A DNA stretch of 64,000 nt from Harmothoe impar (lineage: Eukaryota; Annelida; Polychaeta; Phyllodocida; Polynoidae), in the NCBI GenBank assembly GCA_947462335.1, contig OX381714.1:52745800-52809799 (forward strand), given 5' to 3'. The notes below the pieces were generated by a model that saw only the letters and a program-made list of their open reading frames with translations, did no database searches and had not been told where the DNA came from. The first letter of the stretch is position 1. The number at the start of each line of letters is the position of its first letter. This document shows, in pieces, positions 21,170-31,294 of this stretch. The position numbers were made by a program, and so were the translations under genes.

Positions 21170-23275
21170 CTAGTTTTCCGTTTTCTTCTCCTCAGGCTTT
21201 GGTACCGGCTTCTCAGCTGGGCATTCTGCAGCAAAGTGTCCCAGGGCCTGACACCTGTAACACTTCCTAGTGGTCTTGTCCACTCTCGGCTTCGAATTCC
21301 TCCCTGTTGATTGCTGGTTTCCAGACATCAAGTCAGTCAACCTTAACAGAAGTTCTTCCATAGAACTAGGAGTTGAGGATGTAGTCGAAGGTGCGCTTGT
21401 AGTTCCTGGGGTCACAGGTGGTGTTTTCCTGTCAGCCTTCGGATAGCGCTTCGAATTCGAATTGGAATAAGATTTGCCGCTGTTCTTTTGAGCAACTGCG
21501 CCAATCTCCTCCTCCCTTCCAGAATCACCTTCCTCTGTATCAGAGGCTGGTGGGTCTTGTACCATACTGGAAGTTCTCGAAAGTACTCTCGAAGATAGCA
21601 GATGCCGTTTCCTGTCATAGTCTTCTATGGCCATGAACAAATCAGTGAGAGAAGTTCCAGCCTTCCAACTATCACATGCTGCGGTCCGTTCATCAGAATC
21701 CCTTAATCCCTCAATGAATTGCGAGAACAAATCATCTAGGAACTGTGGGTCATCTAACTGCCATCTTGGTCTAGCCCTTTGCAAGAGAGCTTGCAATTCT
21801 AGACCGAACACACGGTGCGACTCGTTTGGTTTTTGAGTCCGTTTCCGAAACAATCGAAGCGGATCCTCATTACCCACATTACCTATCAGATAACTGGCGC
21901 ATTCCACCAATTGGGTAAACGATCCGGCACCATGCATCGTTCTCCATCTCGAAACAGCTAGCTTGCCGGGGCCATTTCTCAATGCCCGTAGAAGCTCGTC
22001 CAACGATTCCTCCTCTGACCACCGATTATACCTCATATCGTCCATGAAGTCTGCAAACCAGTCCTGCCATGGCTGTCTGCCTGTGAACGGAATCGGAGTG
22101 CTTGCAGTGCGTCTAGCAGCGTTGTGGTTGTCTCTGTGCAACAGAAAAGACTGCTCAATGCTCCAGTCAACGATATCAGCATTATCAGCTTGTCTGCTAA
22201 CACAGTCCACTCCCATTTCAGCAATGCAGGGGTTCGAATCATAAATCAATTTCATCCCAGGGGACATTGATTCGCGGCGAGATACTCGTCTACCTGCATT
22301 TGTAGGAGATCTCCCTGACCTCCTTGAGGGCCCACTCGAACGCTCGTTCGGATCAGATCTCAAAGATCTATCATTCGAACCCGGACGGCTTGGTCTCTCT
22401 CGAGAGCTAGAACGGCTGGGAGGGTTCGAACAGTCGTCATCATATGACGTTGGGCGTTGGTCACGCCGTGAAGATCTTCCATCCGAATCACCTGTATCAA
22501 TGGTCACCCGTTTTGGTCTTCCTCCGGTTGAGGCAGAGGCACCACCCCCACCAGATGATGAGTTGTATATGCCACCACTGACATGATCGAACCCCGAATG
22601 GCCACTTCGAGTTGACTCTTCATCTCGTTTCTTCTGTAAATCTTCCACTTCCCGGATCAGACGATCCTTTTCTTCCATCATCGCCTTGGTTGCTTCTCGG
22701 ATCGTATCATGGAGCTCGTCTGAATCATGTATGGTCTTATCTTGACGTTGTTCAAGAGCTTCAGTACGTCGCCGCAAGACATTCTGCTGATGAGAGAACT
22801 GGTTTTCCATATGTTCCAGTTCCGCCTTCGTTGTGTCCAAGCGGTTCTGTTTCTCCATTGTTGCCCCGTCTAAATCTTCATTCTTGTTTCGGAGCTGTAC
22901 CAACCGATGACTCAAAGCTTCAAACTCTTCATTCATCCTGTCCATCTCTGCAATCCTTGCTCCCTCGAATCGATTCTTCTCTTCTTCGAAATGACGACGT
23001 GTCACCTCCTGCCGCTGGTGTCGTTCAGCATGCAGCATGCTCATGCCCTGTGTTGGCATAGGAGCAATGTGCCTCTTCGAACCGCCAGTTTCAAACAAAG
23101 AATCCTCTAGGTTTGACCCCAGATCTTTTCGAATAGTATCAGGATTGCCTCTCCTTGGTTCTGGTGTAGAACTCGAACGGTTTGGCCCATAGTGTTTCTC
23201 AAGGGCTGCTACCACCTCCGGATCCGGACTCGAAATAGGATGAAGGGACGCTCCACCCTTTGCCTGTTCAGCCAT
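21170..23275 (-). CDS. LTR-element Gag with long coiled coil and CCHC zinc knuckle
   Basis: The reading frame is 701 codons; the start chosen is the ATG at 23275 (MAEQAKGG), as the frame upstream only offers GTG. Order: short N-terminus; a long charged coiled coil (about residues 90-230; EEEKNRFEGARIAEMDRMNE and on); a Gly/Ser/Arg-rich stretch; a capsid-like Gag region (PFTGRQPWQDWFADFMDDM, RALRNGPGKLAVSRW, LDDLFSQFIEGLRD); a Ser/Thr linker; and the zinc knuckle CYRCQALGHFAAEC (C-x2-C-x4-H-x4-C). It packages the RNA and builds the particle. The N-terminal coiled coil of this length is unusual for a gypsy Gag. Confidence 0.92.
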   Translation of the reverse strand: MAEQAKGGASLHPISSPDPEVVAALEKHYGPNRSSSTPEPRRGNPDTIRKDLGSNLEDSLFETGGSKRHIAPMPTQGMSMLHAERHQRQEVTRRHFEEEKNRFEGARIAEMDRMNEEFEALSHRLVQLRNKNEDLDGATMEKQNRLDTTKAELEHMENQFSHQQNVLRRRTEALEQRQDKTIHDSDELHDTIREATKAMMEEKDRLIREVEDLQKKRDEESTRSGHSGFDHVSGGIYNSSSGGGGASASTGGRPKRVTIDTGDSDGRSSRRDQRPTSYDDDCSNPPSRSSSRERPSRPGSNDRSLRSDPNERSSGPSRRSGRSPTNAGRRVSRRESMSPGMKLIYDSNPCIAEMGVDCVSRQADNADIVDWSIEQSFLLHRDNHNAARRTASTPIPFTGRQPWQDWFADFMDDMRYNRWSEEESLDELLRALRNGPGKLAVSRWRTMHGAGSFTQLVECASYLIGNVGNEDPLRLFRKRTQKPNESHRVFGLELQALLQRARPRWQLDDPQFLDDLFSQFIEGLRDSDERTAACDSWKAGTSLTDLFMAIEDYDRKRHLLSSRVLSRTSSMVQDPPASDTEEGDSGREEEIGAVAQKNSGKSYSNSNSKRYPKADRKTPPVTPGTTSAPSTTSSTPSSMEELLLRLTDLMSGNQQSTGRNSKPRVDKTTRKCYRCQALGHFAAECPAEKPVPKPEEKKTEN

Positions 23276-23318
23276 GTTCACCCTAACCGATGGTGCTATT
23301 CTGTGTTTCACCCGAACT

Positions 23319-23331
23319 GGTCACGGCACCA
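23319..23331 (-). other. Primer binding site, tRNA-His type
   Basis: TGGTGCCGTGACC lies on the minus strand one base after the 5' LTR. Its complement GGTCACGGCACCA equals the 3' end of metazoan tRNA-His including CCA, as I recall that tRNA. Confidence 0.75.
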
Positions 23332-23332
23332 A

Positions 23333-23853
23333 TGTAGGGGTTTCATATGCGTACAACTCGAACACAGGTTCCAAATTCGGTTTATATGCAACAGGTTTTT
23401 ATTCGATCACAGCCTCAAAAGTACACGAAGGTTTCTACTCGGTTCACTTGGTCTTTCAACCATTCGAAGACACACAGGATTCTATCGATAGTTCGAAGTA
23501 TTAGCAATACCGGACAGTCAAGCCCTGAGCCAGCATGGCTGGTGCAGGAGCCATAATGTGGGAGGGGTGTAGGCGCCCCTGTCAAAGCGAAGGTACGAAA
23601 GGTGTGGGTCAGAGCTCGTCCTGGGACGAACTCCCTGAGGTAGCCAACCTCGGCCTCTTATATACCCTGAGCGCGGACCAAGCAGTGTCGACGTGGCACT
23701 CCTCCGTAGCGCCGTCTGGAGTGCCCTGCCTGGCTCTGCTACCGGATAACCGAAAGGACATGGCTTAGGTGTTGCCACCTAGTGTCCGTTGGAGGCACTT
23801 ACCGCTCTGACTCCACGGACCTTATATGTACACGTATTATTCGTGCCCCTACA
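23333..23853 (-). repeat. 5' LTR
   Basis: This LTR is 521 bp and about 99% identical to the 3' LTR. It is followed on the plus strand by the CTAT target duplication. Confidence 0.95.
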
Positions 23854-24574
23854 CTATCAACCAATAACCATTCGAAACAGTACAGGATAAACATATGGTT
23901 ATTCACCTGTATTCTGACATTAATTTTGTAATTCTATGACTTTGGGTTTTGGGGAAAATTTTAGACTTAGGATAAGAGTAGGAATAAATTGTCATCGTTG
24001 CTTGGATCGTGGGATTTATCTGGGTGAAAGTGGGTTATCTAATATAACCAGCCAGAATTACTAATTCAATCAAATATTAAGATGGGAGAAGATATTTAGT
24101 AACAGTGGTGGATTCTACCAAGCATTTAAACTTCAATCATCTCCTCAGTCAATTAATTTAGATTTTAAATATAATTTATTTTGTTCTGGGCTTGCATCAA
24201 TGAACAGGACAGAAGACCTGGACAAGAACCAAAAATTAAATTTTGAATTTGCTTTATTTTTGCTGAAGAATGTTGACAACTCAGGAGCTAGCTGACTGTT
24301 TCTATCTATAGTCTCTTTTAGAAAAGTAATTCAAAGTCTTTCTAATATCCCAAGATGGCTGTATGAGCCAATGTCGATGCAACACTTTTACATTACTATT
24401 TAAGGAAAAGAAAAGATGAAAGCAAATGGAGATTAGCACAGAGCCTTTATTAACTGAAAACTTGGACAAGCCTGGTGTTAGAGGATCATAATAAAATTGT
24501 CATAATTATATTTTCATCCAAGTAATAGTTAAAATATTCCAGAAAGTCTATGTTTAAAGTCCTGATGTGCTGGG
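23854..24574. other. 3' flank of gene B up to the LTR element
   Basis: The flank is AT-rich. It contains the probable polyadenylation signal of gene B (AATAAA, minus strand, 24451-24446). No other gene was seen. Confidence 0.6.
24446..24451 (-). promoter_or_regulatory. Polyadenylation signal of gene B
   Basis: AATAAA on the minus strand lies 124 nt after the stop. The surrounding GATTAACACAgAaCCTTTATT (plus-strand sense) recurs after gene D. Confidence 0.55.
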
Positions 24575-27500
24575 TTAGCATCCACTCATACAGCTGTGCC
24601 GGCCAGCACATTGCCCATGACTCTTACACTTGATGTTGACCCAGCACCAGCCGCCCCCGTAACACTCCTGCTTGCAGAACTTACGCACCTTCCCCTACAA
24701 CAGGCAAATGGTGAGCAGAATTACAGACATGGGAAGTTAAAGATTCAGCTTTTTTGGTCTTTTGGCCCTTTAAATGATGTATTTAGTGTTAAAGGTGATT
24801 TACATGCAGGGGTGTTCTTGTGACTGATCATGAGTAAAGGTGATGGACATTACAGTTGGGGACATTACATCTCCAGTATACATGTCTGTAAGCCTATGAA
24901 TTAAAATGGCATGGTCCAATTTTTTCCATTATATCACCTCAAAATGACATTATGATATCATATTCGGAGGATGGGGTCCAATAAAATACTATTGATGGGC
25001 AATAAGAGGCGTGCACTCCAAAAAGCTCAAATTGAGCAAAAAACTGATAATTAGCTGAAATCTTAGCTGAATTTTGGGGAATAATGTTCAATAAATTAGG
25101 TAGGTAGGACATGAAGTATGGTCATATTGAGCAATCGGATACATTTTTTACATTTATTTTTGAACCCTAATCATTGGACTATGCCACTTTAGGAAATTTC
25201 TGATTATAGATAATCATTCATGTTAGGCATAGAGTTACATATTGGCTGGTTGTAAAAATGTGTAGTTAGTGGGACATTTGTTAGATCTTTATAACTATAC
25301 TGGAGAGTTTAATCTGTCAGAGGCTTCTCTCATACATTACCGTATCCATTTCTCTATTTCATGAACACCGAAAGATTTATATGCATTGAGTATCACCTCT
25401 TTACAAGTTCCTGGATCCACCCCTTTCCATGCAATATAGTGGTAGTAGTATATAGAATATACATACTTTTTCCATCAACAATAATTAATAAGACTCACCG
25501 GGTGGTATTTGCATTCTGTCATCAGGTTGTAGCCTCCGCTAGTATCAAAACCATCCGCGTTTACAAACACAATCAGTTTGGACTTCCCTGTGTCTGTCAT
25601 GGTACCCCTCATCTGCAGCAGAGAAGAATGTAAAAGATAATCTATTTTCTAATTTTCTGAGTAAAAAATTCAGATGTGAGGGGGGGGGGGTTGCCCCATA
25701 AAATTTATTTCCTGGCTTCGGAAGTTATTTACCTATGCAGTGAGGTAAAGCGAAACAGTATTGTTTGGACCTGGATAGACGGCCTATTTATTACCACTGT
25801 AATATGTAGTGTAATAGGTAGTTGATAAGATATGAAAATAAAGTAAAGAAGCATTATACTAATTGTCCATGTTTGTAGCAGGAATAGGCCAGCAGTGACG
25901 TCACCGCATCACCGGCGGGAAGGCTACCTACTTCCCCTGTGGGTCAATACCCGTACTAACGCATTAGTCTTTCCTACTTTTTCAGAATCTACAGAAAGAG
26001 TAAGTTCTCAGATATGCCTGAGAACTTCTGAAATCCCAACTTGACTCCCTATTAATAATGACTATGTGAAAACCCTAAATAATTTCAAACTGAAGATTCT
26101 ACATAGCAGTCAGACTCTGCTCTGTGCTATTTGAAACCTTCGTTTCTTCTTTGATTGCCTCAGACTATAGGATAGGACATATTTATCATGATGCACCAAT
26201 GGAGCCCTGGTGAGCAACTCTGTGGCACTGCATCAATCAACTCCTTAGCAAGGCACAATGCATGTATCTGACTCTGATGGGTCAGTTGTTCACCAAGGCT
26301 ACATTCATCCCCCCAAAAGTGTATCAAAATTGATTACGCGACACTTTGAGGGTTAACCCACCTTGACGCCATACTCGGTCCGTTCGTGCCAGCCGTTAGC
26401 TGAGAATGGTGCTCCTTGTTTCTTCAGGTGATCCACCAGGTTCTTATCTACAGAGACGCGCCTCTCATACACCTGACAATAAATAATACACATTGTGTAA
26501 ATGTTACTAAAATAACAGGTAATAGTTATTATTCGTTAAGTAATGTTAAAAATATAATATTTTATGCTAGAACCCCTTGACAATTCAATTTCTATGATAT
26601 GATAAAGGAATGCCCTCAGCAGGAACAATATACTAGATTTTATAAATCTCTTATCATAGGACATCAAGTATTGATATAAGATTGATCAGCAATAAAAAAA
26701 TCCAATATCGAACGCTAGAACCCTTTGCCAATGCTATCTATGTGGTATGATAAAAAAATGCTACTCCTCACCATGAACGATATATTAGATGTTATACAAT
26801 CTCTAACAGGTATTCATATAGGATTGATCGGCAGAAACTTTTGTCATATTGTTACCACAAGGCAAAAAACAGGTCAATTTCCAATATCATGATCTGACAA
26901 GCCACCTTGCTTTCTACCTTTTTAGGGTCTTGTGTTTAGAGTTTTTGCTCTAGAATTGATGATAATTTTCCAATTTACAAACCGTGAAAACTGGCACATT
27001 GCATTGCAGGAAAATAGCAGGGGAAACCGGCAGTGTAACCTAGTCTGGTTACTGGAAACAATTTTTGGCCCAAACACAGCTGACTAACCTTCATGTTGAA
27101 GCTGCTATCGAACAGGTTCCTGTCAAACGGCACGAGCCACATGACGACCAGCTTGTGGTTGGTACCCGCGATGTCATACGACAGGACACCCACCGACCCA
27201 CGAGCGGCACCTGCAAATGTAACTCTTACACTTGAAGTAGGCTGCAAAAACATCTCTGCTTTTCCATATACAAATCTGGATATTATTATATATACCAGTA
27301 GCTTGACTCAATTACCAACAGCTTATGGTGGTGAGAACCTAGTTCTATTACCATGATTAAAATTGTTACTCATAACCTTGGTAGTGCTGTACATAAAAGT
27401 AATTTTTGTTGTACATTGCGTAAACCTCTAGTCTTAGGGAGTAATTTTAATTGAAACTGAACTTGTAGGGAACTATGATAGACATTCATTTAGGATGACT

Positions 27501-30032
27501 AGCCTAGACTTGACTAGAAACCTATCCTCTTGTTGCTATAGAAGCAAATGCTGCCTTAGTGAATATCCTAAACCGTCTTATAAGGCTTTTTCTTTTAGGC
27601 TCATCATCAAATCATCGGACATATTCACCTACTGTAAAACCTCGCATAAAAGCAGCGGCTAGTACCCAAGTCAGATCGACGGTCTGGCTTATAGGATCAG
27701 TCCAGAGTTGGGGTGTGGCTTATACACGAGTTTTAGCTACTACTGTGAAAGTACTTATATTCACGGATGTAAATTTTCGCCGAGGTAGCAAAAAAAGTCT
27801 TATTCTAGGGTATTTATTCCATACTGTAGCATACAAGAATTTCGCGGATTTTTCATTTCCGTGAATATAGCGAAAATATATACCCAGCGAAATAAAGTAC
27901 GACCACAGTATAGTCCAGTAATAAATTCACCTTCATGAGATCGCCAATGCGGCTTATAGGATCGGCCTGAAGTGTAGGAGCGGCTTATACACAGGTTAGG
28001 CTTATACGCGAGGTTTTACGGTACTTACCCTTAGTTTTCAGGAAGAGGTTGAGTCCAGTCCGCTTGCTGGGGACCTCTGGCGGCAGAGCTGAGTGGCTGC
28101 CCCCACTGGTGATGGCCCACTTAGGGTGGGACAGCAAGGCCTCCCCCTCATTAGCCACAGCCAAGGCACACCTGGAACATAGTTGATAAAAAGTGATTGG
28201 ATTAAACCTATTATGTCTCATATTGCCTTTAAAAAGACAATAATGACACTTGCATTTCCACCATATATTCATTTTAACTACAGCTCATTAATAATGAGCC
28301 CGATAATTGGCTTCGCAGGGAATCTAAAAGTCTATGCCATAAAGCCTTGTAACACAATTATTCATTTGATTGTTACCCTTCACCCTAAGACCAGAGAAGC
28401 ATGCATATTGAACTTTGGCGGGTCCTTTTTCTCTTAAATACTCAAATGTCATATTGTTCATGGCTTGGTGATGAGAAATATTTTCTTTTTTGGAGTAGCC
28501 TTAATATGATACTTTGACAGTGTATTTTTCCATTTAAGTACAATTTGGGATTCAGTAAATGAATTTTTAAAAAAATCAATCAAAAGTAGTTACCTTCTGT
28601 CATGCATCAGTTCCCCAGACTTCATAACTTCATCGAGTGCCTTGTCCACCTTGCTGAACTCTGTACTTTTCAGCACCTCCCCGGGGTTGTTCTTGGGTGG
28701 GAAGGGCTGTGTAATAGAAGTTCATAAAAATATGTTGTACTACTTTTGTTATCACTGTCGTAGCTGACGCTGTGAGATTGTTACTCATTAACCATTTAAG
28801 GGGGCGCATAGTGCGCTAAAGTCCCTTTCATAATGATGCATGAAATAATACAGCCCAGATGAGTAACTCACCAGTTTTACATTTAAGCATCATACTGGGG
28901 GCCATTCTACAAAGCCTGTCTATTAAAGAACTATCATTGATATTATTTAGGATGACTACATAGCCAAAATGTTGATATACAAAGGTGAGATCAAAACCCC
29001 TTTTTTAATAGTAATTTTGATAGAATATTTTTTAATCTCGAATGAGGAGGACATAACTATATATGTGTATAGTATGCACTTGGAGACGAACCTGCGAAGT
29101 CACTAGACGCCACCCATTTCACCCCTTATCTTAAAATGTAAATTCCGGTAATCTTAATTTTTTCCACTATGTGGTGCCATCTGTAGAAGTCACCCATTTT
29201 ACCTGTAATCTTAAAATGCCCACTTTTCCAGTTGTCTTATTCAATTTCCAGGCCAATCCTCTAGATGGCACCACTGTAAGTTGGTCACATTCGACTGTTC
29301 ACATTGTTGTATATTTTTATGAAATGGGGTTTTAAGATTACAGGTAAAATGGGTGGCAAACTTAACCCATTTTATCTGTAATCTTAGAGGCAAGCAGTGT
29401 ATCAAACTTTGGGGGGGGCACTATTAAGATTACCAGAAAAGTGGCGATTCAAGATTACGGAGAGAATGGGCGGCGTCTAGTGACTTCGCAAGTTTTTCCC
29501 TTGTTGCTATAGTAAGGTTTATAGAGATCCTATGGGTGCTCACATTTATATCAATAAATGGCTCTGGCTCTGGCTGTCCAAACATAGGGTCTATTAGCAC
29601 GTCATCCTCAGTCTGTGACCTCTTGACGTCTGGATGAGCAGTCACCGCCAGCCTCACTGCCAGACTGTGAGGGACAGAAAGGGGAAACTTAAATACAATA
29701 ATCGTCCACAATGATATCTCCAACAGGAAGTGCAGCTTTAAACAGGATGTTTATATGGTGATATTTGTATACTGCATATTTATGTGGTCAAGGCATGTAA
29801 ATATGATATAAAGTGTATATATACTGCATCTGTTGGGGAATACTGCAGTGGTATTACATCAACATGTTGCAGATGCTAACACTAAGCAGATAACTATATT
29901 AGTGTAGACTAAACTGTTTATGTATAAGAGAAACAGGAAGAAAAAGGGTAAACCAGGTCTCTAGTAGCAGATATTAACGATTGATAATTAGAAGAACTCT
30001 TGGACTTACCATAAGGTGAAGAATGTCAACAT
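24575..30032 (-). CDS. Gene B: actinoporin-like secreted protein with cysteine-rich tail, complete, 8 exons
   Basis: Exons are 30032-30010, 29664-29544, 28706-28594, 28171-28029, 27210-27089, 26472-26362, 25612-25499 and 24694-24575 (sizes 23, 121, 113, 143, 122, 111, 114, 120). All have GT..AG introns and the sum is 867 nt, 288 residues plus stop. A signal peptide is split by intron 1; a pro-region follows with a KR site, then helix-rich exon 3 (EVLK..TKVDKALDEVMKSGELM), then the actinoporin beta-sandwich in exons 4-7 (GSVGVLSYDIAGTNHK, VPFDRNLFDSSFN, SKLIVFVNADGFD). Exon 8 encodes a 39-residue tail with seven cysteines that, with one at the end of exon 7, have spacing C-x10-C-x3-C-x5-C-x5-C-x5-C-x5-C-x3-C. 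The family binds and permeabilises lipid membranes; activity here is inferred. The RGD and much of the aromatic lipid-head-group cluster known from anemone members are not seen. Confidence 0.88.
27632..28024. repeat. MITE in intron 4 of gene B with a second nested MITE
   Basis: The outer ends are ACTGTAAAACCTCGCATAAA and CGCGAGGTTTTACGGTA. Nested inside, at about 27735-27912, is another inverted-end element (CTGTGAAAGTACTTATATTC ... GTACGACCACAG) that gene A lacks. The outer element abuts the exon-4 donor, as in A. Confidence 0.7.
29086..29500. repeat. Fold-back MITE in intron 2 of gene B
   Basis: This is the ortholog of the element at 9142-9619, with the inverted arm CCTGCGAAGTCACTAGACGC and a shorter interior. 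Confidence 0.7.
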
Positions 30033-30120
30033 GACTGTTGTAGCTTAACCAACTCAAGTACACCACTGATGACCAAACAGGCCTGTACAGGTGTACTTAT
30101 TCATCTGACTCTGGGCACAC

Positions 30121-30160
30121 CTGGGAATTCCCATAGTTGTTAGAGCTTTATCGATGAATT
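30121..30160 (-). promoter_or_regulatory. Conserved upstream block of gene B with GATA motif
   Basis: CTGGGAATTCCCATAGTTGT is followed by AGAGCTTTATCGATGAATT. The coding strand has a GATAA core 116-120 bp before the ATG. Confidence 0.45.
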
Positions 30161-30534
30161 GGCCAATCTTGAGGTTTACAACAGTACATATTATTGAATT
30201 TGATAATATCTTCTTACCAGAACTCCTTGAATGATTGTGCTACTTATCATACTATGAGGTTTTATATAAGTGCCTGTCTTGTAGATGCACTGAGTGTAGA
30301 ATACCCTTGAAATGGTTCGTAAACACAAAATTAGGATCTTGAATGTCTTGAATAAGTATCAGGGTGTATATCGCTTCAAATGTATACATAAGAGCTAGGA
30401 CACTTAAATGTAATGGTTTGGTAAATTACCACACTGAGGGAGAGGTCATTAATTAACAACAGGCCCTTATCCTGAGGTGTCCATATTTTCAAGAGCAGTT
30501 CAGCACCTTCTGTTTGAATACTTGGATGATTCAC

Positions 30535-30662
30535 TACCCAGGTGAACAAAAAACGTTATGTTATATAACGTTTCTCTATGGCTCCTTATTGTGGCATAAC
30601 GTTATATAATGTTAAAAACGTTATTTAGACGTAAAGTAACGGGCTTTTGTTAGCTGGGTAGT
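30535..30662. repeat. Short MITE
   Basis: The ends ACTACCCAGGTGAACAAAA and TTTTGTTAGCTGGGTAGT are inverted with two mismatches. The interior has repeated AACGTTATATAA palindromes. Confidence 0.75.
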
Positions 30663-31200
30663 GCCCCTGCTCAATATTTCAAGTTGACTTTTAGAATCAA
30701 TTTATTGTGATATATGTTATAAATTTTGAATCTGAAATCGCACCTGAAGTGTCTTGGTTGTTGATTTTTTTTTAGAGATGGTGATCAAAATGTTTGTTCA
30801 CATACATACTATACTAGTCTGGCTATAGAAAAGATTATAAATGCCTTTCCCAAAAACACACTGGGCTATAGTTTGCCCTGTGATGTGATTCATTTGAACC
30901 AGTAAGTTAGCAGCTTGTTTTTCATCAATATGACACTAAGATCATCTACAATGTAAAAAGTAAGTACTGTACCTTTACAGCACCTGCGGTAGCTTTACAA
31001 GAGATTCTACTGTGTACCTACAATAAACTGTACACCTACAGTAGATTTTCCTGTATACCTACAAAAGAGGCAATCAACTATTTACAGTGTATGTCCCAAA
31101 TCTCACGTAAACCTTGGTTGTTTCATCTAACTAAGCAAGTGGTGTGTTTCTAATACAATTTAAGGCGAATTCAATTCAATGCAATACAGAAAGTCCTTCA

Positions 31201-31206
31201 TTTATT
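31201..31206 (-). promoter_or_regulatory. Polyadenylation signal of gene C
   Basis: AATAAA on the minus strand lies 89 nt after the stop codon. Confidence 0.5.
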
Positions 31207-31294
31207 GGTAGTCAAGGTCTAAAAAAAGCTTGTTCGGGTGAAAGCTGTGTGCTGACTATGTCATCATGAGTCTTGATTTGGAGCCTGTGTCATG

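Larger units (their letters stand above)
11373..23853 (-). mobile_element. Ty3/gypsy LTR retrotransposon with extra zinc-finger ORF, 12.48 kb
   Basis: Two 521-bp LTRs (11373-11893, 23333-23853) have perfect TGTAGGGG...CCCCTACA ends. They are flanked by CTAT on both sides (11369-11372, 23854-23857), a 4-bp target duplication. The LTRs differ at only about four positions by eye, so the insertion is young. On the minus strand the order is 5' LTR, primer site, gag, protease-RT-RNase H, integrase, a long third ORF, polypurine tract, 3' LTR. The pol order PR-RT-RH-IN and the integrase GPF-type C-terminus place it in Metaviridae (Ty3/gypsy). Three breaks are visible (an in-frame TAG between RNase H and integrase, a frameshift and a TGA in ORF3), so this copy is probably not autonomous unless recoding occurs. 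Confidence 0.95.
30161..31294. other. Intergenic region between genes C and B
   Basis: It holds the upstream flank of B, one short inverted-end element (30535-30662) and a triple GTACACCTACAGTAGAT-like motif (31010-31060). The polyadenylation signal of gene C, AATAAA, is at 31206-31201 on the minus strand. No ORF is supported. Confidence 0.6.
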
